This document shows positions 9,735 to 18,762 of a stretch of 64,000 nt of DNA, in pieces (position 1 is the first letter of the stretch; each line of letters begins with the position of its first letter). The notes below the pieces were generated by a model that searched no databases, was not told the DNA's origin, and was given only the letters and a program-made list of their open reading frames with translations. Position numbers and translations under genes: made by a program. Source of the DNA: AP-15 sp963762575 (lineage in GTDB: Bacteria; Pseudomonadota; Alphaproteobacteria; ATCC43930; CGMCC-115725); the NCBI GenBank assembly GCA_963762575.1, contig CAVXLL010000008.1, positions 1-64,000 of the forward strand, in the 5' to 3' direction.

Positions 9735-10175
9735 ATGCCGGAAGCGAAAATCGCACAAGCGGTGGAGTTGCTCGACCTGATGCTCGAGCATTTTGCCGAC
9801 GACGGCCACTGGACGCGTGGCTGTTATGACGACGGAAACGGCGGCCTGTGCCTGGTCGGCGCTCTTTTGCATCTGAGCCGCAAGCATCGCCTGCCGCGGG
9901 CACCGGCGATCGCACTCCTGCAGGATGCGATGCCCCGGCCCGGCCTTCCGCTTGTGCACTTCAACAACTCCTGTTGCGGCAGTATCGCCGAGCTGCGCTC
10001 CATCATCCTCAAGGCCCGCCGTCTCGCGGACGATCATGCAGAGCAAGAGCGGGCAGCCAATGTGGCGAGGATGTGGCTGCTCGCTCAAATCCAGAAAAAA
10101 CGATCCGCGCCGTCGGCGGATATCGCAGATATGGCGCCGGACGCATCGTTCGTCCCCGAACGCCTCGCCGCCTAG
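9735..10175 (+). CDS. Hypothetical protein, DUF6197-like
   Basis: A 146-residue cytoplasmic protein, divergent from the nitroreductase gene. Its core, DDGHWTRGCYDDGNGGLCLV followed by GALLH, resembles DUF6197-type proteins, which pair a W-x(2)-G segment with a C-x-x-GAL motif. No catalytic residues are known. A GGGAG lies 10 bases before the ATG at 9735. Codon usage and a clean stop support a genuine gene, but the role cannot be inferred from context. Confidence 0.6.
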   Translation: MPEAKIAQAVELLDLMLEHFADDGHWTRGCYDDGNGGLCLVGALLHLSRKHRLPRAPAIALLQDAMPRPGLPLVHFNNSCCGSIAELRSIILKARRLADDHAEQERAANVARMWLLAQIQKKRSAPSADIADMAPDASFVPERLAA

Positions 10176-10210
10176 CGACCGCCCCCAATTATCGCGCGTC
10201 GTTGCTCCGA

Positions 10211-10276
10211 GGGGACCGAGGGTGCGAATCCCGCTTGCTCCAGCGGCCAGACAGTCCGCGAACCATCGGTTCCGCC
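10211..10276 (+). repeat. tRNA T-arm-like dispersed repeat, copy 2
   Basis: Reads GTGCGAATCCCGC, then GCTCCAGCGG, then CCGCGAACCATCGGTTCCGC. It is a diverged copy whose tail GAAC-N-TCGGT agrees with copies 5, 8 and 9. Confidence 0.5.
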
Positions 10277-10340
10277 GGCGATTTTATGGCGAGAGTGATC
10301 GACCCGGGTGCGTCGGAAATCCCGAGCTCTCGTGCCGCGA

Positions 10341-10395
10341 TACTACGAGTTCGAAATCCATCTCCCTCCACCGGCGAGTCAGCTGCGAACCTGAC
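10341..10395 (+). repeat. tRNA T-arm-like dispersed repeat, copy 3
   Basis: Reads ACTACGAGTTCGAAATCC, then CTCCCTCCACCGG and GAGTCAGCTGCGAACC. It stands about 65 bp after copy 2 in direct orientation. Confidence 0.6.
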
Positions 10396-10519
10396 TTCCT
10401 CGGGCAGGGCGCCTAAAGAGATTGCGGATCACGGGCCAATCGATCGAGCGTTTGTCCCCGTCGCGCGTATGCGGCCCGCCGCCTAAGCGCCGGCTTCTAG
10501 CAGGCAACTCTTTATAAAA

Positions 10520-10564
10520 TTCCGGTTCAGGCAGGTCGGATTGCCAGGAGTAGAAGATGCGCAT
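10520..10564 (-). pseudogene. 5' stub of a TIR-like protein gene
   Basis: From the ATG at 10564 the minus strand encodes MRIFYSWQSDLP, which matches the very conserved start of a family of bacterial TIR-like or nucleotide-dependent effector proteins. After about 12-15 residues the similarity ends, and the frame continues into sequence with the dispersed repeats. It looks like the first few codons of a defence-type gene left after a deletion. The match is short, so the identification is tentative. Confidence 0.35.
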
Positions 10565-10571
10565 CGCTATT

Positions 10572-10904
10572 TCACTCAACACCGCCTAGTGGGATATCGA
10601 CCTGCCGAAAGAGCATCGACGCGCTGTCATGGGCTTCGAACCGCATGCTCGGCACCCCGTTCTTGACTGCGAAGGCCATCGTCATCGGCGAACGCGTCCA
10701 GAATTTTCGATGTCGCCAGCTAGAGGGGAGCGGATCGAGCGGGAAGCTTTGCCCGAAGTCCATCACGGTCACGACCGGTCCACCGTCGGTTTTTAAAGGC
10801 TCACCCTGCCCGCCGAAAAAGTGCCAGCCGATCAGACCGACGGCAGCGATGAGCGCGACGCATGCAATCAGGAAATAGCGGGCTCGCGAGGTTATCGTTA
10901 TCAT
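10572..10904 (-). pseudogene. Truncated DUF3047-type exported protein
   Basis: A 110-residue reading with an N-terminal membrane anchor or signal sequence (about residues 9-28, YFLIACVALIAAVGLIGWHF) followed by FGQSFPLDPLPSSWRHRKFW and VPSMRFEAHDSASMLFRQVD. The second part resembles the beginning of DUF3047 domains, which normally continue for another 120-150 residues with conserved WxW segments. Here the protein stops right after DIPL, next to the TIR-like stub, so two unrelated 5' gene parts abut near 10570. I infer a deletion junction. Confidence 0.5.
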
Positions 10905-11438
10905 GGGGCTGCCGCGAGCGGGCTAAGGGTGGCGGGGTGGTCGAGTTCTCATCGGAGCGGCAACGGGAAGAAGGAAAAAGCTTGGGAATGGTCGCCCCCG
11001 TGGTTCTCCATCCCTGGTCGCGTCAGACAGCCACGCGGATTGATAAAGCTGTCGATCCGGCGCTTTGGCCGCTCGTGCCACCCGATATTGGAGGCGGCGA
11101 GCTTTGGGAAGAACTGCAGCTCGCTATACGGAAGGTGGTCGTGGATCCCCACCAAGCCATTGCCCGCCAATCGGCGCCTCAGCATAGCGGTCTGCAAACC
11201 ACGGGACGACCACTGTGGCCAGCGCGCCCATGCAGCCGCGAGCGTCGCGCCGATCCCAGATGTGGCGAGCGGAGTTTCGCTCGAAGGATGATCACCAGGT
11301 CACCAGACCTTCCAGCAGGCGTTCAGCCATGTCGGGCTAAACCGAGCTAACACTCGCCGCGTTGTCGGCGGCGGACTTGGGCGTCAACGCTCTGGCCGTC
11401 CATCGAGACGCGAGCAACACGCCGCCCGCCGGATCGGC
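10905..11438 (+). other. No supported gene
   Basis: Several overlapping short open frames exist on both strands, but none shows a recognisable domain, a good ribosome-binding site or protein-like composition. I see no repeat or hairpin of note. Confidence 0.5.
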
Positions 11439-11930
11439 TCATTTGAGCTGTTCGGCGACTTTGTCGAGCCCGGCCTGGACGCACGGCTCGTCGACGCCGG
11501 GCGAGCCGGAGACGCCGACCCCGGCAATGACCTCGTCGCCGAGTTTAACCGGCAGCCCACCGGGAATGGCGATGACATTGGGCAACGTTACCTGCTGGCG
11601 CACCACCGGGTCGTTGTCGGCGAAGCGTTTGGCGTAGGCGGTGGTCGAGGTGCGAAAGCTGCGCGCGGTATAGGCTTTGCGCCGAGCGTTCTCCATCGTA
11701 TGGGGGCCAGCATTGTCGGCGCGCATCGCGACGATGACGTCGCCGGCGCGGTCGACCACGACGGCCGAGACGGCGTAGCCCTTGGCCGCGCAGCTGTCGA
11801 TCGCCGTCTCCGCGATCGTCTTAGCCATCGAATAAGAGAGGTCACGGTGGGTCAGCAGCTGCGCGTGAGCGAGCGGGGCGACAGCGCTCATAGCGCCGAC
11901 CAGGGCAAGACGGAAAAATATCGCCCGCAT
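11439..11930 (-). CDS. Exported heme-binding (HbpS/GlcG-like) protein
   Basis: A 163-residue protein with a signal peptide (LALVGAMSAVAPLAHAQ, cleavage after AHA) and a GlcG/HbpS domain. Family features are KGYAVSAVVVDRAGDVIVAM, then ARRKAYTARSFRTST, and near the end GGLPVKLGDEVIAGVGVSGS. Members bind heme or act as small periplasmic partners. The start at 11930 has GAGGGG upstream; the open frame extends to 13337 only as antisense of the next gene. It is transcribed divergently from the amidohydrolase at 12297, with 366 bp between them. Confidence 0.88.
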   Translation of the reverse strand: MRAIFFRLALVGAMSAVAPLAHAQLLTHRDLSYSMAKTIAETAIDSCAAKGYAVSAVVVDRAGDVIVAMRADNAGPHTMENARRKAYTARSFRTSTTAYAKRFADNDPVVRQQVTLPNVIAIPGGLPVKLGDEVIAGVGVSGSPGVDEPCVQAGLDKVAEQLK

Positions 11931-12296
11931 GACTGTTCGCCCCTCTCTTAGCTTGACAGTGGCACACTCTCGATCGTGATGCGATGAAGCAGGCGGCGCA
12001 AGCTTCGCAAGAAATAGGTGGATGTCGATGCTAGCAGCCACCCGCATTTGTCGCGCGCCTCGATTAGCTTCGCATTCCAGAGAGTGCCCATCCATGCCAC
12101 TGACATTCTCGCCCGTGACATCGGAGGACGAATGGTTGGAAATCTGCACGCTACGTTCTGTGGGAACCGGGGGCGGGGCGCCAATCCCGGCCGGTTGCTC
12201 AGACGACAAACAGGCTTCGCTTGCCGGCGAGACCGATCTGCGCTTCGGTGCCGGTGTTGAACCGAGTATCTCCGATTTCAGCCCGAGTAGGCCGCC
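11931..12296 (+). other. Divergent intergenic region, no gene seen
   Basis: This separates the HbpS-like gene (minus) from the amidohydrolase (plus). Short open frames lack support. Both promoters must lie here, but no operator motif stands out. Confidence 0.45.
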
Positions 12297-13520
12297 ATGA
12301 AGACAGTCCTTTCTCATGCGAACCTGATCGACTGCGTCGAGCCCGAGGTACGGCCGGATAGTGCCGTGCTGATCGAGGATGGTCGCATCCGCGCCATCCT
12401 GCCAAACGGAGAGGCAGGCGGCGCCGGCGACGCGCGGGTGATCGATCTCAAAGGCGGGTACCTGATGCCCGGGCTTTGGGACGTGCATATCCATCCCGAT
12501 TACCTGTCCCTCGACGAGATGCCGCTCGCCGATCAGGTGACCCTGTTCGGCCACCGGCTCGCGGCCGCGCTTACCGAATCCGGCATTGTCGGACTGCGCT
12601 GCGCCGGCACCCATCACTTCATGGACGTCGCATGGAAGCGGGCCTTCGACTCCGGACAGCATGTCGGCCCTCGGCTGTTTGCCAGCGGTTATTTCCTCAC
12701 CACCACGGGCGGACATTTTCTGACCTCGGGTCATGCGTTGGAGGTTGACGGGCCTTATGGTTGGGTGAAAGCGATCCGCGAGCAGATCAAGAATGGCGTC
12801 GACCATATCAAGCTTAACCTCTCGGGCGGCATCATGGGGCCGGCATGGGACCTCCACACCCATTCGTTCCTGCTCGACGACGAGATCCGCGCGGCCTTCG
12901 AGATCTGCCGGAAGCGCGGCTTCAAGGTCATGGCGCATGCCACCAACCCGGACGCAGTGAAGAATGCGATCCGGCTCGGCGCCCATAGCATCGAGCATGG
13001 CTACATCATGGATGACGAATGCATCGCACTCCTGCTCGAGCACGATACGTGGTACGTGCCGACCCTCGCCATCAGCCATCTTACGGCCAGCCAGGCCACC
13101 AATCGGTTCGAAGCCGCTTGGGTTGCCGACCGCGGGCTCTCGCATGCGCTCTGTTGCCGTGCCGAGGCAGCCTCGGACGTGCACGCCACGTGGTTCCGCA
13201 AGGCGCTCGATGCCGGTGTACGAATGGCATTGGGCTCCGACATCCGCCCTCTCAAGGACGCCGCGCTGCTCGAGATGGGGCTGTGGGTTCGCGACGGCGC
13301 GACGCCTTGGCAGACGCTGGTAGCGGCCACGCGACATGGCGCTGCGGTGTGTGGCGTCGGCGCCGAATTAGGCACGGTGGAAGCGGGCAAGCTCGCCGAC
13401 CTGATTGTGGTCGCCGCCAATCCGCTTGAGGACATCACCAATGTACGGCGCCTGCAGCTGGTCCTGAAAGAGGGCCGAGTAGTATCGGACAAGCGGCATC
13501 TGAGTGGAGCGGTTCCATGA
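12297..13520 (+). CDS. Amidohydrolase, imidazolonepropionase/prolidase-like
   Basis: A 407-residue metal-dependent hydrolase. It shows the N-terminal beta-sandwich, then PGLWDVHIHPDYL (metal HxH, about residue 62), DHIKLNLSGG with the lysine that is often carboxylated (about 168), FKVMAHATN (about 205), SIEHGYIMDD (about 227) and MALGSDIRP (about 305), and the closing EAGKLADLIVVAANPLEDI. This set is typical of the Xaa-Pro dipeptidase/imidazolonepropionase branch, which cleaves cyclic amides or N-acyl dipeptides. The ATG follows the preceding 366-bp region without a strong Shine-Dalgarno sequence. No partner genes identify the substrate. Confidence 0.88.
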   Translation: MKTVLSHANLIDCVEPEVRPDSAVLIEDGRIRAILPNGEAGGAGDARVIDLKGGYLMPGLWDVHIHPDYLSLDEMPLADQVTLFGHRLAAALTESGIVGLRCAGTHHFMDVAWKRAFDSGQHVGPRLFASGYFLTTTGGHFLTSGHALEVDGPYGWVKAIREQIKNGVDHIKLNLSGGIMGPAWDLHTHSFLLDDEIRAAFEICRKRGFKVMAHATNPDAVKNAIRLGAHSIEHGYIMDDECIALLLEHDTWYVPTLAISHLTASQATNRFEAAWVADRGLSHALCCRAEAASDVHATWFRKALDAGVRMALGSDIRPLKDAALLEMGLWVRDGATPWQTLVAATRHGAAVCGVGAELGTVEAGKLADLIVVAANPLEDITNVRRLQLVLKEGRVVSDKRHLSGAVP

Positions 13521-13819
13521 CCGGAGGAGGTGCGCTTTTGACCGGGCTGTTCTCTAAGAGCAGTAGGCCGTAGAAAAAGCTCCCCGCGCACGTAGTGGTA
13601 TCACTGACCGTCTGGCGGGCGACGCCGCCGAAATAAGCAAGGCGCGGACGCTGCGCTCTTTCTCCAACCGTGCGCGTCACGCGCCCCGGGTACGAGCTTC
13701 ACCTACGCCGAGGGTGCGGAGCCAGAGGCTGCCGGATTGGATCGCGGCACATGAACCCTCGGTCCCCCGTAAGAGGGACGATTATTTTGAAACTGGCTCC
13801 AACTCCCCGCCAACCAAAC

Positions 13820-14060
13820 TTTGGCGGCGATGGCGGTCTGAACGCGGCCTACGAAACGGTGCGGCGCTGGGTGCTGAAGTTCGGTCCCGCGATCGGCGCG
13901 ACGCCTGCGCAGCGTCGCCCTCGGCCGAGCGATCGCTGGCACCTTGACGAGATGGTCGTGCGGATCGCCGGAAGCGGATGTATCTGTGGCGAGCCGTCGA
14001 CCACGAGGGCGAGTTTCTCGACATGCTGGTCCAGCGCCGCCGCCGCTGTTTGTTGGGGCT
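13820..14060 (+). mobile_element. IS6-family transposase remnant
   Basis: A central piece of an IS6/IS26-type DDE transposase: YETVRRWVLKFGPAI, then RRPRPSDRWHLDEMVVRIAG, which includes the first catalytic aspartate region. After a one-base shift near 13968 the continuation reads RMYLWRAVDHEGEFLDMLVQ, including the second aspartate. Both ends of the gene and the terminal repeats are missing, so it is a dead fragment. It lies between the amidohydrolase and the SRPBCC gene with no other gene in 13521-14302. Confidence 0.82.
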
Positions 14061-14302
14061 TCGGGCCTGAGTTCCTGCTAGGAAGCGACCGCGAACTGGT
14101 AGGCCGAGCTGACTTGGAAAAGGAGGGGCGGAGTTGACCACCGATGAGTGAGTTGCGAATCCATGCGCAATACCCCAGCCCGAACCCCATGGCACTGCTC
14201 CCACTGCGCAGCCGAAGTTTCGGACGTCAATTCTGGAAATAGCGCCGCCGACACGTTCGACCCCGAGGGGGTTCGCATGAACGCCCTGACCCCCCGGCGC
14301 CG

Positions 14303-14695
14303 TCAGCCGGCGAGATAACGCCGCCATGGGCCCCAATAGTGCGTCTCCCAGCCCTCAACCACGCTCTGATAGTTATGGGCTGGCACGTCGAGATGCACGA
14401 GGTCGATTCGTCCGTTTGTTCCTTCCGGGGTGAAGGCGAGGATCAAGGTCGAATCTGGATCCCCGTCGTTGAATTTGGTCGAGCGCCAGGACTGGATCAC
14501 GAGCCGTTGAGGGATGATCTGGAGTGTCGCACCGGTGAGCGCGCCATTGAAGGCTTGGAATGGCGAACCCAGTTCGACGCTGATCGCGACCGGCGCACCA
14601 GTGATCACCGTATGCTTCGAGGGATCGGTGTACATCGCGAAGAGACTTTCGGCTGGGGCCGGCAGGACGACCGATTGGGAAATGACGGTTCGCAT
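14303..14695 (-). CDS. SRPBCC (AHSA1-like) family protein
   Basis: A 130-residue START-like/SRPBCC protein. It begins with an SRPBCC strand (MRTVISQSVVLPAPAESLFA) and contains FNGALTGATLQIIPQRLVIQ and IDLVHLDVPAHNYQSVVEGW. The ending WETHYWGPWRRYLAG is typical of AHSA1-type members. These fold into a cavity that binds hydrophobic ligands. It is transcribed alone, next to the phage terminase fragment. It looks intact. Confidence 0.82.
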   Translation of the reverse strand: MRTVISQSVVLPAPAESLFAMYTDPSKHTVITGAPVAISVELGSPFQAFNGALTGATLQIIPQRLVIQSWRSTKFNDGDPDSTLILAFTPEGTNGRIDLVHLDVPAHNYQSVVEGWETHYWGPWRRYLAG

Positions 14696-14820
14696 GAGGC
14701 ACTCGCTTCGTCCTTAAACTCCGGAGACACCGGTCAGCGCAGGCCGTCCGGGGGGCCAGTGGGCCGCCTGATGCTCCTTGCGTGAGTATATAGTGCGCAT
14801 ACGTCCTGTGAGCAGTCGGT

Positions 14821-15165
14821 TCATTGGCGCTTAACACGAACCATTCGGCCTTGACCAAGCCACCGCCCAAGGGGGCCGGGGATTGCTGATATTGGCCGGC
14901 AAAGTTGTACTCGCCAATCGTGCGACGGACGTTCTGCCGAACGGCGAGCGGCTCGCGCCGGATGCAAGGCCTCGCCCAGACGGTGAGTGAAGCATTGCGG
15001 CCCCCAGATCGTCTCGATCGCGTGCACCTCGTCGGCTTCGGCGATCGCCGGAAAGCTGAGGACCTCCCACGGCTCCTGACCGAAAGCGTGGCCGACGAGG
15101 TCGTCCTCGTGCAGCCCCGGTGCGTGATGATGACGATCGCGCCACGGCATTTGTCGTTGAGCGTC
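14821..15165 (-). pseudogene. Phage large-terminase fragment
   Basis: The minus strand encodes QEPWEVLSFPAIAEADEVHA followed by IETIWGPQCF, almost identical to residues about 220-240 of the intact terminase at 18762-20564. After a frame change it continues with a YNFAGQYQQSP-like part in another frame. It is an internal piece only, in opposite orientation to the intact copy. Either two related prophages were here or one was partially duplicated and inverted. It is not functional. Confidence 0.82.
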
Positions 15166-15171
15166 CGTCGC

Positions 15172-15225
15172 CAGGGACCGAAATTTCGTAGACTCTCTGC
15201 TGGAGGAGGCAGTCTCGAGCGAACC
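15172..15225 (-). repeat. tRNA T-arm-like dispersed repeat, copy 4
   Basis: The minus strand reads CTGCCTCCTCCAGCAG, AGAGTCTACGAAATT and TCGGTCCC. The 3' half fits the consensus well; the T-loop part is altered. Confidence 0.5.
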
Positions 15226-15240
15226 CGTCTCTGAAGCCGA

Positions 15241-15436
15241 AATTCCCTGCTAGCAGGGAAAATACAGGGAATTTCATCGATTCGGGGCTCAGGCGCGCGT
15301 CAACAGTAGAAAAAACGAGCATTATATCAATATCTTACGGGCCAATTCCCTACGCATCCGAACAGGGAATTTTTTGCGGCCTTGCAGGGAATTTAAATCG
15401 GCGATCAGGGAAATTCCGCCCTGATCAGGGAATTCC
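15241..15436 (+). repeat. Iteron-like array of CAGGGAAT motifs
   Basis: Eight copies of CAGGGAAT or close variants occur within 196 bp: inverted at 15241 and 15344, direct at 15254, 15265, 15363, 15385, 15406 and 15426. A ninth is at 15744. Spacing is irregular (11 to about 80 bp), which excludes CRISPR. The segment is AT-richer than its surroundings and lies between phage-derived genes. It could be an iteron-type replication or protein-binding region. Nothing else is supported in 15437-16265. Confidence 0.55.
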
Positions 15437-16265
15437 GCTCTCGTCCGCTATTTTGGCCGACCAATTCCGATCCCGCGAGAGATCTGGAACGTTACCGATA
15501 AGGAAAAAAGCCGCCAGATACATTATCCGCTGGAAAACGCACGGGCCGCGACATCCAACCGATCTCGCACGTCGACCTGCCCGAGCAGTGAGGACCGCAC
15601 GCATGCGCCGCCTCCGGCAATTCGGACTAACGCCCGTGACAGATAACAGCGGAGCCATCGGCTGATCTGGAACCCCAGCCTCACTCGCGTTCACGAAAGC
15701 CAAGGCGCCCCCGCGGGACGGTCCATTGACGCCGAATATCAGGGAATCAGCGCTTCTAGCCCATTAACGGGACGGCAGGGTGACGCCCAAGGTGATATGT
15801 GGCTCAGCGTCGGGATAGTGTAAGTACTCGAAGCCGCGGCCCTGACCCGGTTCGACAAGTCGGGGTATTGATCGGCGGCTTGGCTCCATGCGAGTGAAAC
15901 ATAACGAGGGCGAAGAAAAATTCGCCCCTCACGTCTGCTCGGGAAGGCATTCGTGAAGTTCTGAACTTTCGCTGAGCCGGTCTACACCCAGGGTCCGACG
16001 CGCAAGGAATGCCGTTGACCGATCGAAAGGACGGCGATCCGCAAGGCGCATCGGGTGCCTCGGCGTCCGGCCGATAGCGGCGTACCGGCCCCTTAAGCTG
16101 AGGACAGCTCTGTTGAGCGAGCGTCTTTCGCAATCATCGCCTTGGCCCGTCTCCCCTCAAAGCATGAGATGCCGACGGATCAGGAGGCCGAAATGAAAAG
16201 GGGTGGTTTCGATGGATGGCGAAGTTGCGGCAACAAGTTGCGGACATCGAGAACATAGGTGAGGC

Positions 16266-16907
16266 ATGGATATAAGTGTGGTCGACTTGAATCGTGTTGA
16301 GGTCTACGAGGCGGGCGCGTCGCTGATCACGCTGCTCGCTTACCCACGCGAGAGGGAAGAGGTATGGGCCCAGGTTCACGCGTCCCTCTGCAACTATGCG
16401 CTCAGAATAAAGTCTGCGTCGGAGCCAGATTTGGCCACAGTGCCACAACCGATGAAGCCGATTTATGCATTTCGCCTGCAACAGGACATCAGTCGGGACT
16501 TGCGGACGCTAGAGCGCCGAATCCGCGATCGGATGATTGCCGGCCGCATGGGCATAGGGTTCCTCAAGGAGGCGGTGACTGGTCAGGTTCCCGCGGGCCT
16601 AAAGCGGCTGTCCATTAACGAACTCGCGGAGCTTGTCCTCGACGACGCTGGTTATAGCGAGCCTCAGAATGTGGAAACCCGTATTTGGCGCCCGAGTTTG
16701 CCGGTCATCCATTTTGCCACTGCGCTTCAGCTCCTTTTACATCTCGGCGATCCACAAATCGGACCGATTGGCTACGAGGCGCTGCTACTCGGCCGCGGCG
16801 TAATCGAGCTGGTCATTCGCACCGCGGAGTACCATCGCGTTCTGTTTACGCAGTGCCGATTTCTGCGCCTCGATCCGGAGAGCTTGATCAGAATTCGCTT
16901 GCCGTAG
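16266..16907 (+). CDS. Hypothetical protein upstream of the phage module
   Basis: A 213-residue soluble protein with no domain I recognise. Its composition is ordinary for a folded protein: hydrophobic and charged periodicity in LSINELAELVLDDAGY and PVIHFATALQLLLHLGD, and arginine-rich helices around residues 75-100. An ATG at 16266 follows GGTGAGGC. It precedes the ParB-methyltransferase by 101 bp on the same strand and is probably part of the same prophage-like operon. Function unknown. Confidence 0.6.
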   Translation: MDISVVDLNRVEVYEAGASLITLLAYPREREEVWAQVHASLCNYALRIKSASEPDLATVPQPMKPIYAFRLQQDISRDLRTLERRIRDRMIAGRMGIGFLKEAVTGQVPAGLKRLSINELAELVLDDAGYSEPQNVETRIWRPSLPVIHFATALQLLLHLGDPQIGPIGYEALLLGRGVIELVIRTAEYHRVLFTQCRFLRLDPESLIRIRLP

Positions 16908-17008
16908 CAGCTAGGTTCTAAATTTTCTTCGGTTCCTGAACTCGAGAGCTTCGCCGGGTTCTGGTACGCCGGTGTGCAGAGTTGATCCGCACACACCGGA
17001 GCGAACCG

Positions 17009-18383
17009 ATGAAATCGCCGAGCAGCAGTCCGAACAAGCCTGGAGCCGCCGATCCTAAGTTTTTGAAGATCGTGTACCGCCTGATTCGAGAACTTAAGAC
17101 CAACCCAATTAATCCGCGGCTCCACAGTCAAAAGCAAATCCGGCAGATCGCCAACAGCGTCCGGACCTTTGGCTTCAATGTCCCGGTTCTGATTGATCGC
17201 GACAACAACGTGATCGCGGGTCACGGCCGGCTTCTGGCCTGTGCTGAGCTCGGCTGGACCGAGGTGCCGACGCTTTGCCTCGATCACCTGACTCCCCACC
17301 CAGGCCCGCGCCTTCATGATCGCCGACAACCGGCTGACCGAAATCGGAACCTGGGACGACCGACTGTTGGCGCAGCAATTCAAGGAGTTATCTCTGCTCG
17401 GCCTCGACTTCAATATCGAAGTGACCGGCTTCGAGATGGGCGAGATCGATCTGCGGATCGCATCGCTTGAGGAACTGTCCGAAACCGACGCCGACCCGGC
17501 AGATGTGTTGCCCGAGGTTCCGGCCGGACCACCGCTCAGCAAGATCGGAGATGCGTGGGTCCTCGGCCGCCATCGTGTCTTGTGCGGCGATGCCCTCGAT
17601 GCCGCGGCCTTCACGACGCTGATGGGCGAGGAACGGGCCGCAATGGTCTTCGTCGACCCGCCCTACAACCAGCCGATCGATGGCCATGCGAGCGGTCTCG
17701 GCGCGATCCACCATCGTCCCTTCCCGATGGCCTCGGGCGAGATGGATCGGCCGAAATTCATTGCCTTTCTCGGCCAGGCTTTCCGGAACCTCGCGGCATT
17801 CAGCGGTGACGGCGCCCTGCACTTCATCTGCATGGACTGGCGACACATCGAAGAGCTGATGGCCGCCGGCCACGGCGTCTATGGCGAGCTGAAAAATCTC
17901 TGCGTCTGGGTCAAGGACAATGGCGGCATGGGCTCGCTCTACCGCAGCCAGCACGAGCTTGTCTTCGTGTTTAAACAAGGGCGTGACTCGCACCGCAACA
18001 ATGTCCAGCTCGGCCAATTCGGCCGTAACCGCAGCAACGTCTGGCGATACCCCGGGGCCAACTCCTTCGCTCGCTGCGGCGAGGAGGGAAATCTGTCGGC
18101 GCTCCACCCGACCGTGAAGCCGGTGGCGATGATCGCCGATGCGATCCTCGACTGCTCGGCGCGCGGCGACATCGTGCTCGATGCCTTTCTCGGCAGCGGC
18201 ACGACGGTGATCGCCGCCGAGCGCACCGGCCGGCGCTGCTACGGCATAGAGTTAGACGCTGGCTATGCCGACACGATCATCCGGCGTTGGCAGGCGCTGA
18301 CCGGCGGAAGCGCTCTTCATGGCATTAGCGGCCGGAGCTTTGACGACCTCGCCCGCGAGGCGGAGGCGACAAATGCCGCCTGA
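17009..18383 (+). pseudogene. ParB-like nuclease domain / DNA methyltransferase fusion, one-base frameshift
   Basis: The N-terminal ParB/Srx-type domain (residues about 15-100, with RELKTNPINPRLHSQKQIRQ and DNNVIAGHGRLLA) is joined to an N4/N6-type DNA methyltransferase domain. The latter has the catalytic FVDPPYNQP motif and the AdoMet loop DAFLGSGTTVIAA near the C-terminus. The reading breaks at a CCCC run near 17292-17295. Removing one C restores LTPTQARAFMIADNRL, which is the expected family sequence. The gene is otherwise complete, about 458 residues. Such fusions are common in prophages upstream of terminases and probably modify phage DNA. The frameshift may be a real mutation or a homopolymer error. 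Confidence 0.85.
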
Positions 18384-18762
18384 AAAACAGCGCGACTACG
18401 AGGTGGGCTACCGCAAACCGCCCGGCCACACCCGTTTCACGAAAGGCCGGTCCGGCAATCCCCGCGGCCGATCACCCGGCACCAAGAATCTGAAGACGCT
18501 GCTCAGTGACGCGCTGAACGAGCTTGTCATCGTCGCCGCGAATGGCGGGCGTCGCAAGGTCACCAAGCGCGAGGCGATCATCACTCAGCTTGTCAACCGA
18601 TCGGCGACCGCCGATTTGCGCGCGATCAAGATCCTTCTCGACATGCTGCGGGACATCGAAGGCCAGGCAGAGCCGGCCTCTCCCGAGACCTCCGCCTTCA
18701 GCGAGGCTGACGAGAAGGTCATCGAGCAGCTCAGGGCGCGGTTCTCGAAACCGGAAAAGTGA
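18373..18762 (+). CDS. DUF5681 domain protein (probable small-terminase-like)
   Basis: A 129-residue basic protein whose start overlaps the methyltransferase stop. It carries the DUF5681 signature: GYRKPPGHTRFTKGRSGNPR followed by GRSPGTKNLKTLL. Then come a helical region with KREAIITQLVNRSA and an acidic C-terminal tail. DUF5681 proteins usually stand directly before large terminase genes in alphaproteobacterial prophages; a DNA-recognition or small-terminase role is inferred from position. The stop overlaps the terminase start (GTGATG), indicating translational coupling. Confidence 0.87.
   Translation: MPPEKQRDYEVGYRKPPGHTRFTKGRSGNPRGRSPGTKNLKTLLSDALNELVIVAANGGRRKVTKREAIITQLVNRSATADLRAIKILLDMLRDIEGQAEPASPETSAFSEADEKVIEQLRARFSKPEK

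Noticed and set aside
12000..13337. Long minus-strand reading upstream of the HbpS-like gene
   Set aside because: It is antisense to the amidohydrolase at 12297-13520, which has all metal-binding motifs. The real minus-strand gene starts at 11930.
15241..15436. CRISPR array
   Set aside because: The repeated unit is only 8-10 bp, occurs in both orientations and is irregularly spaced.
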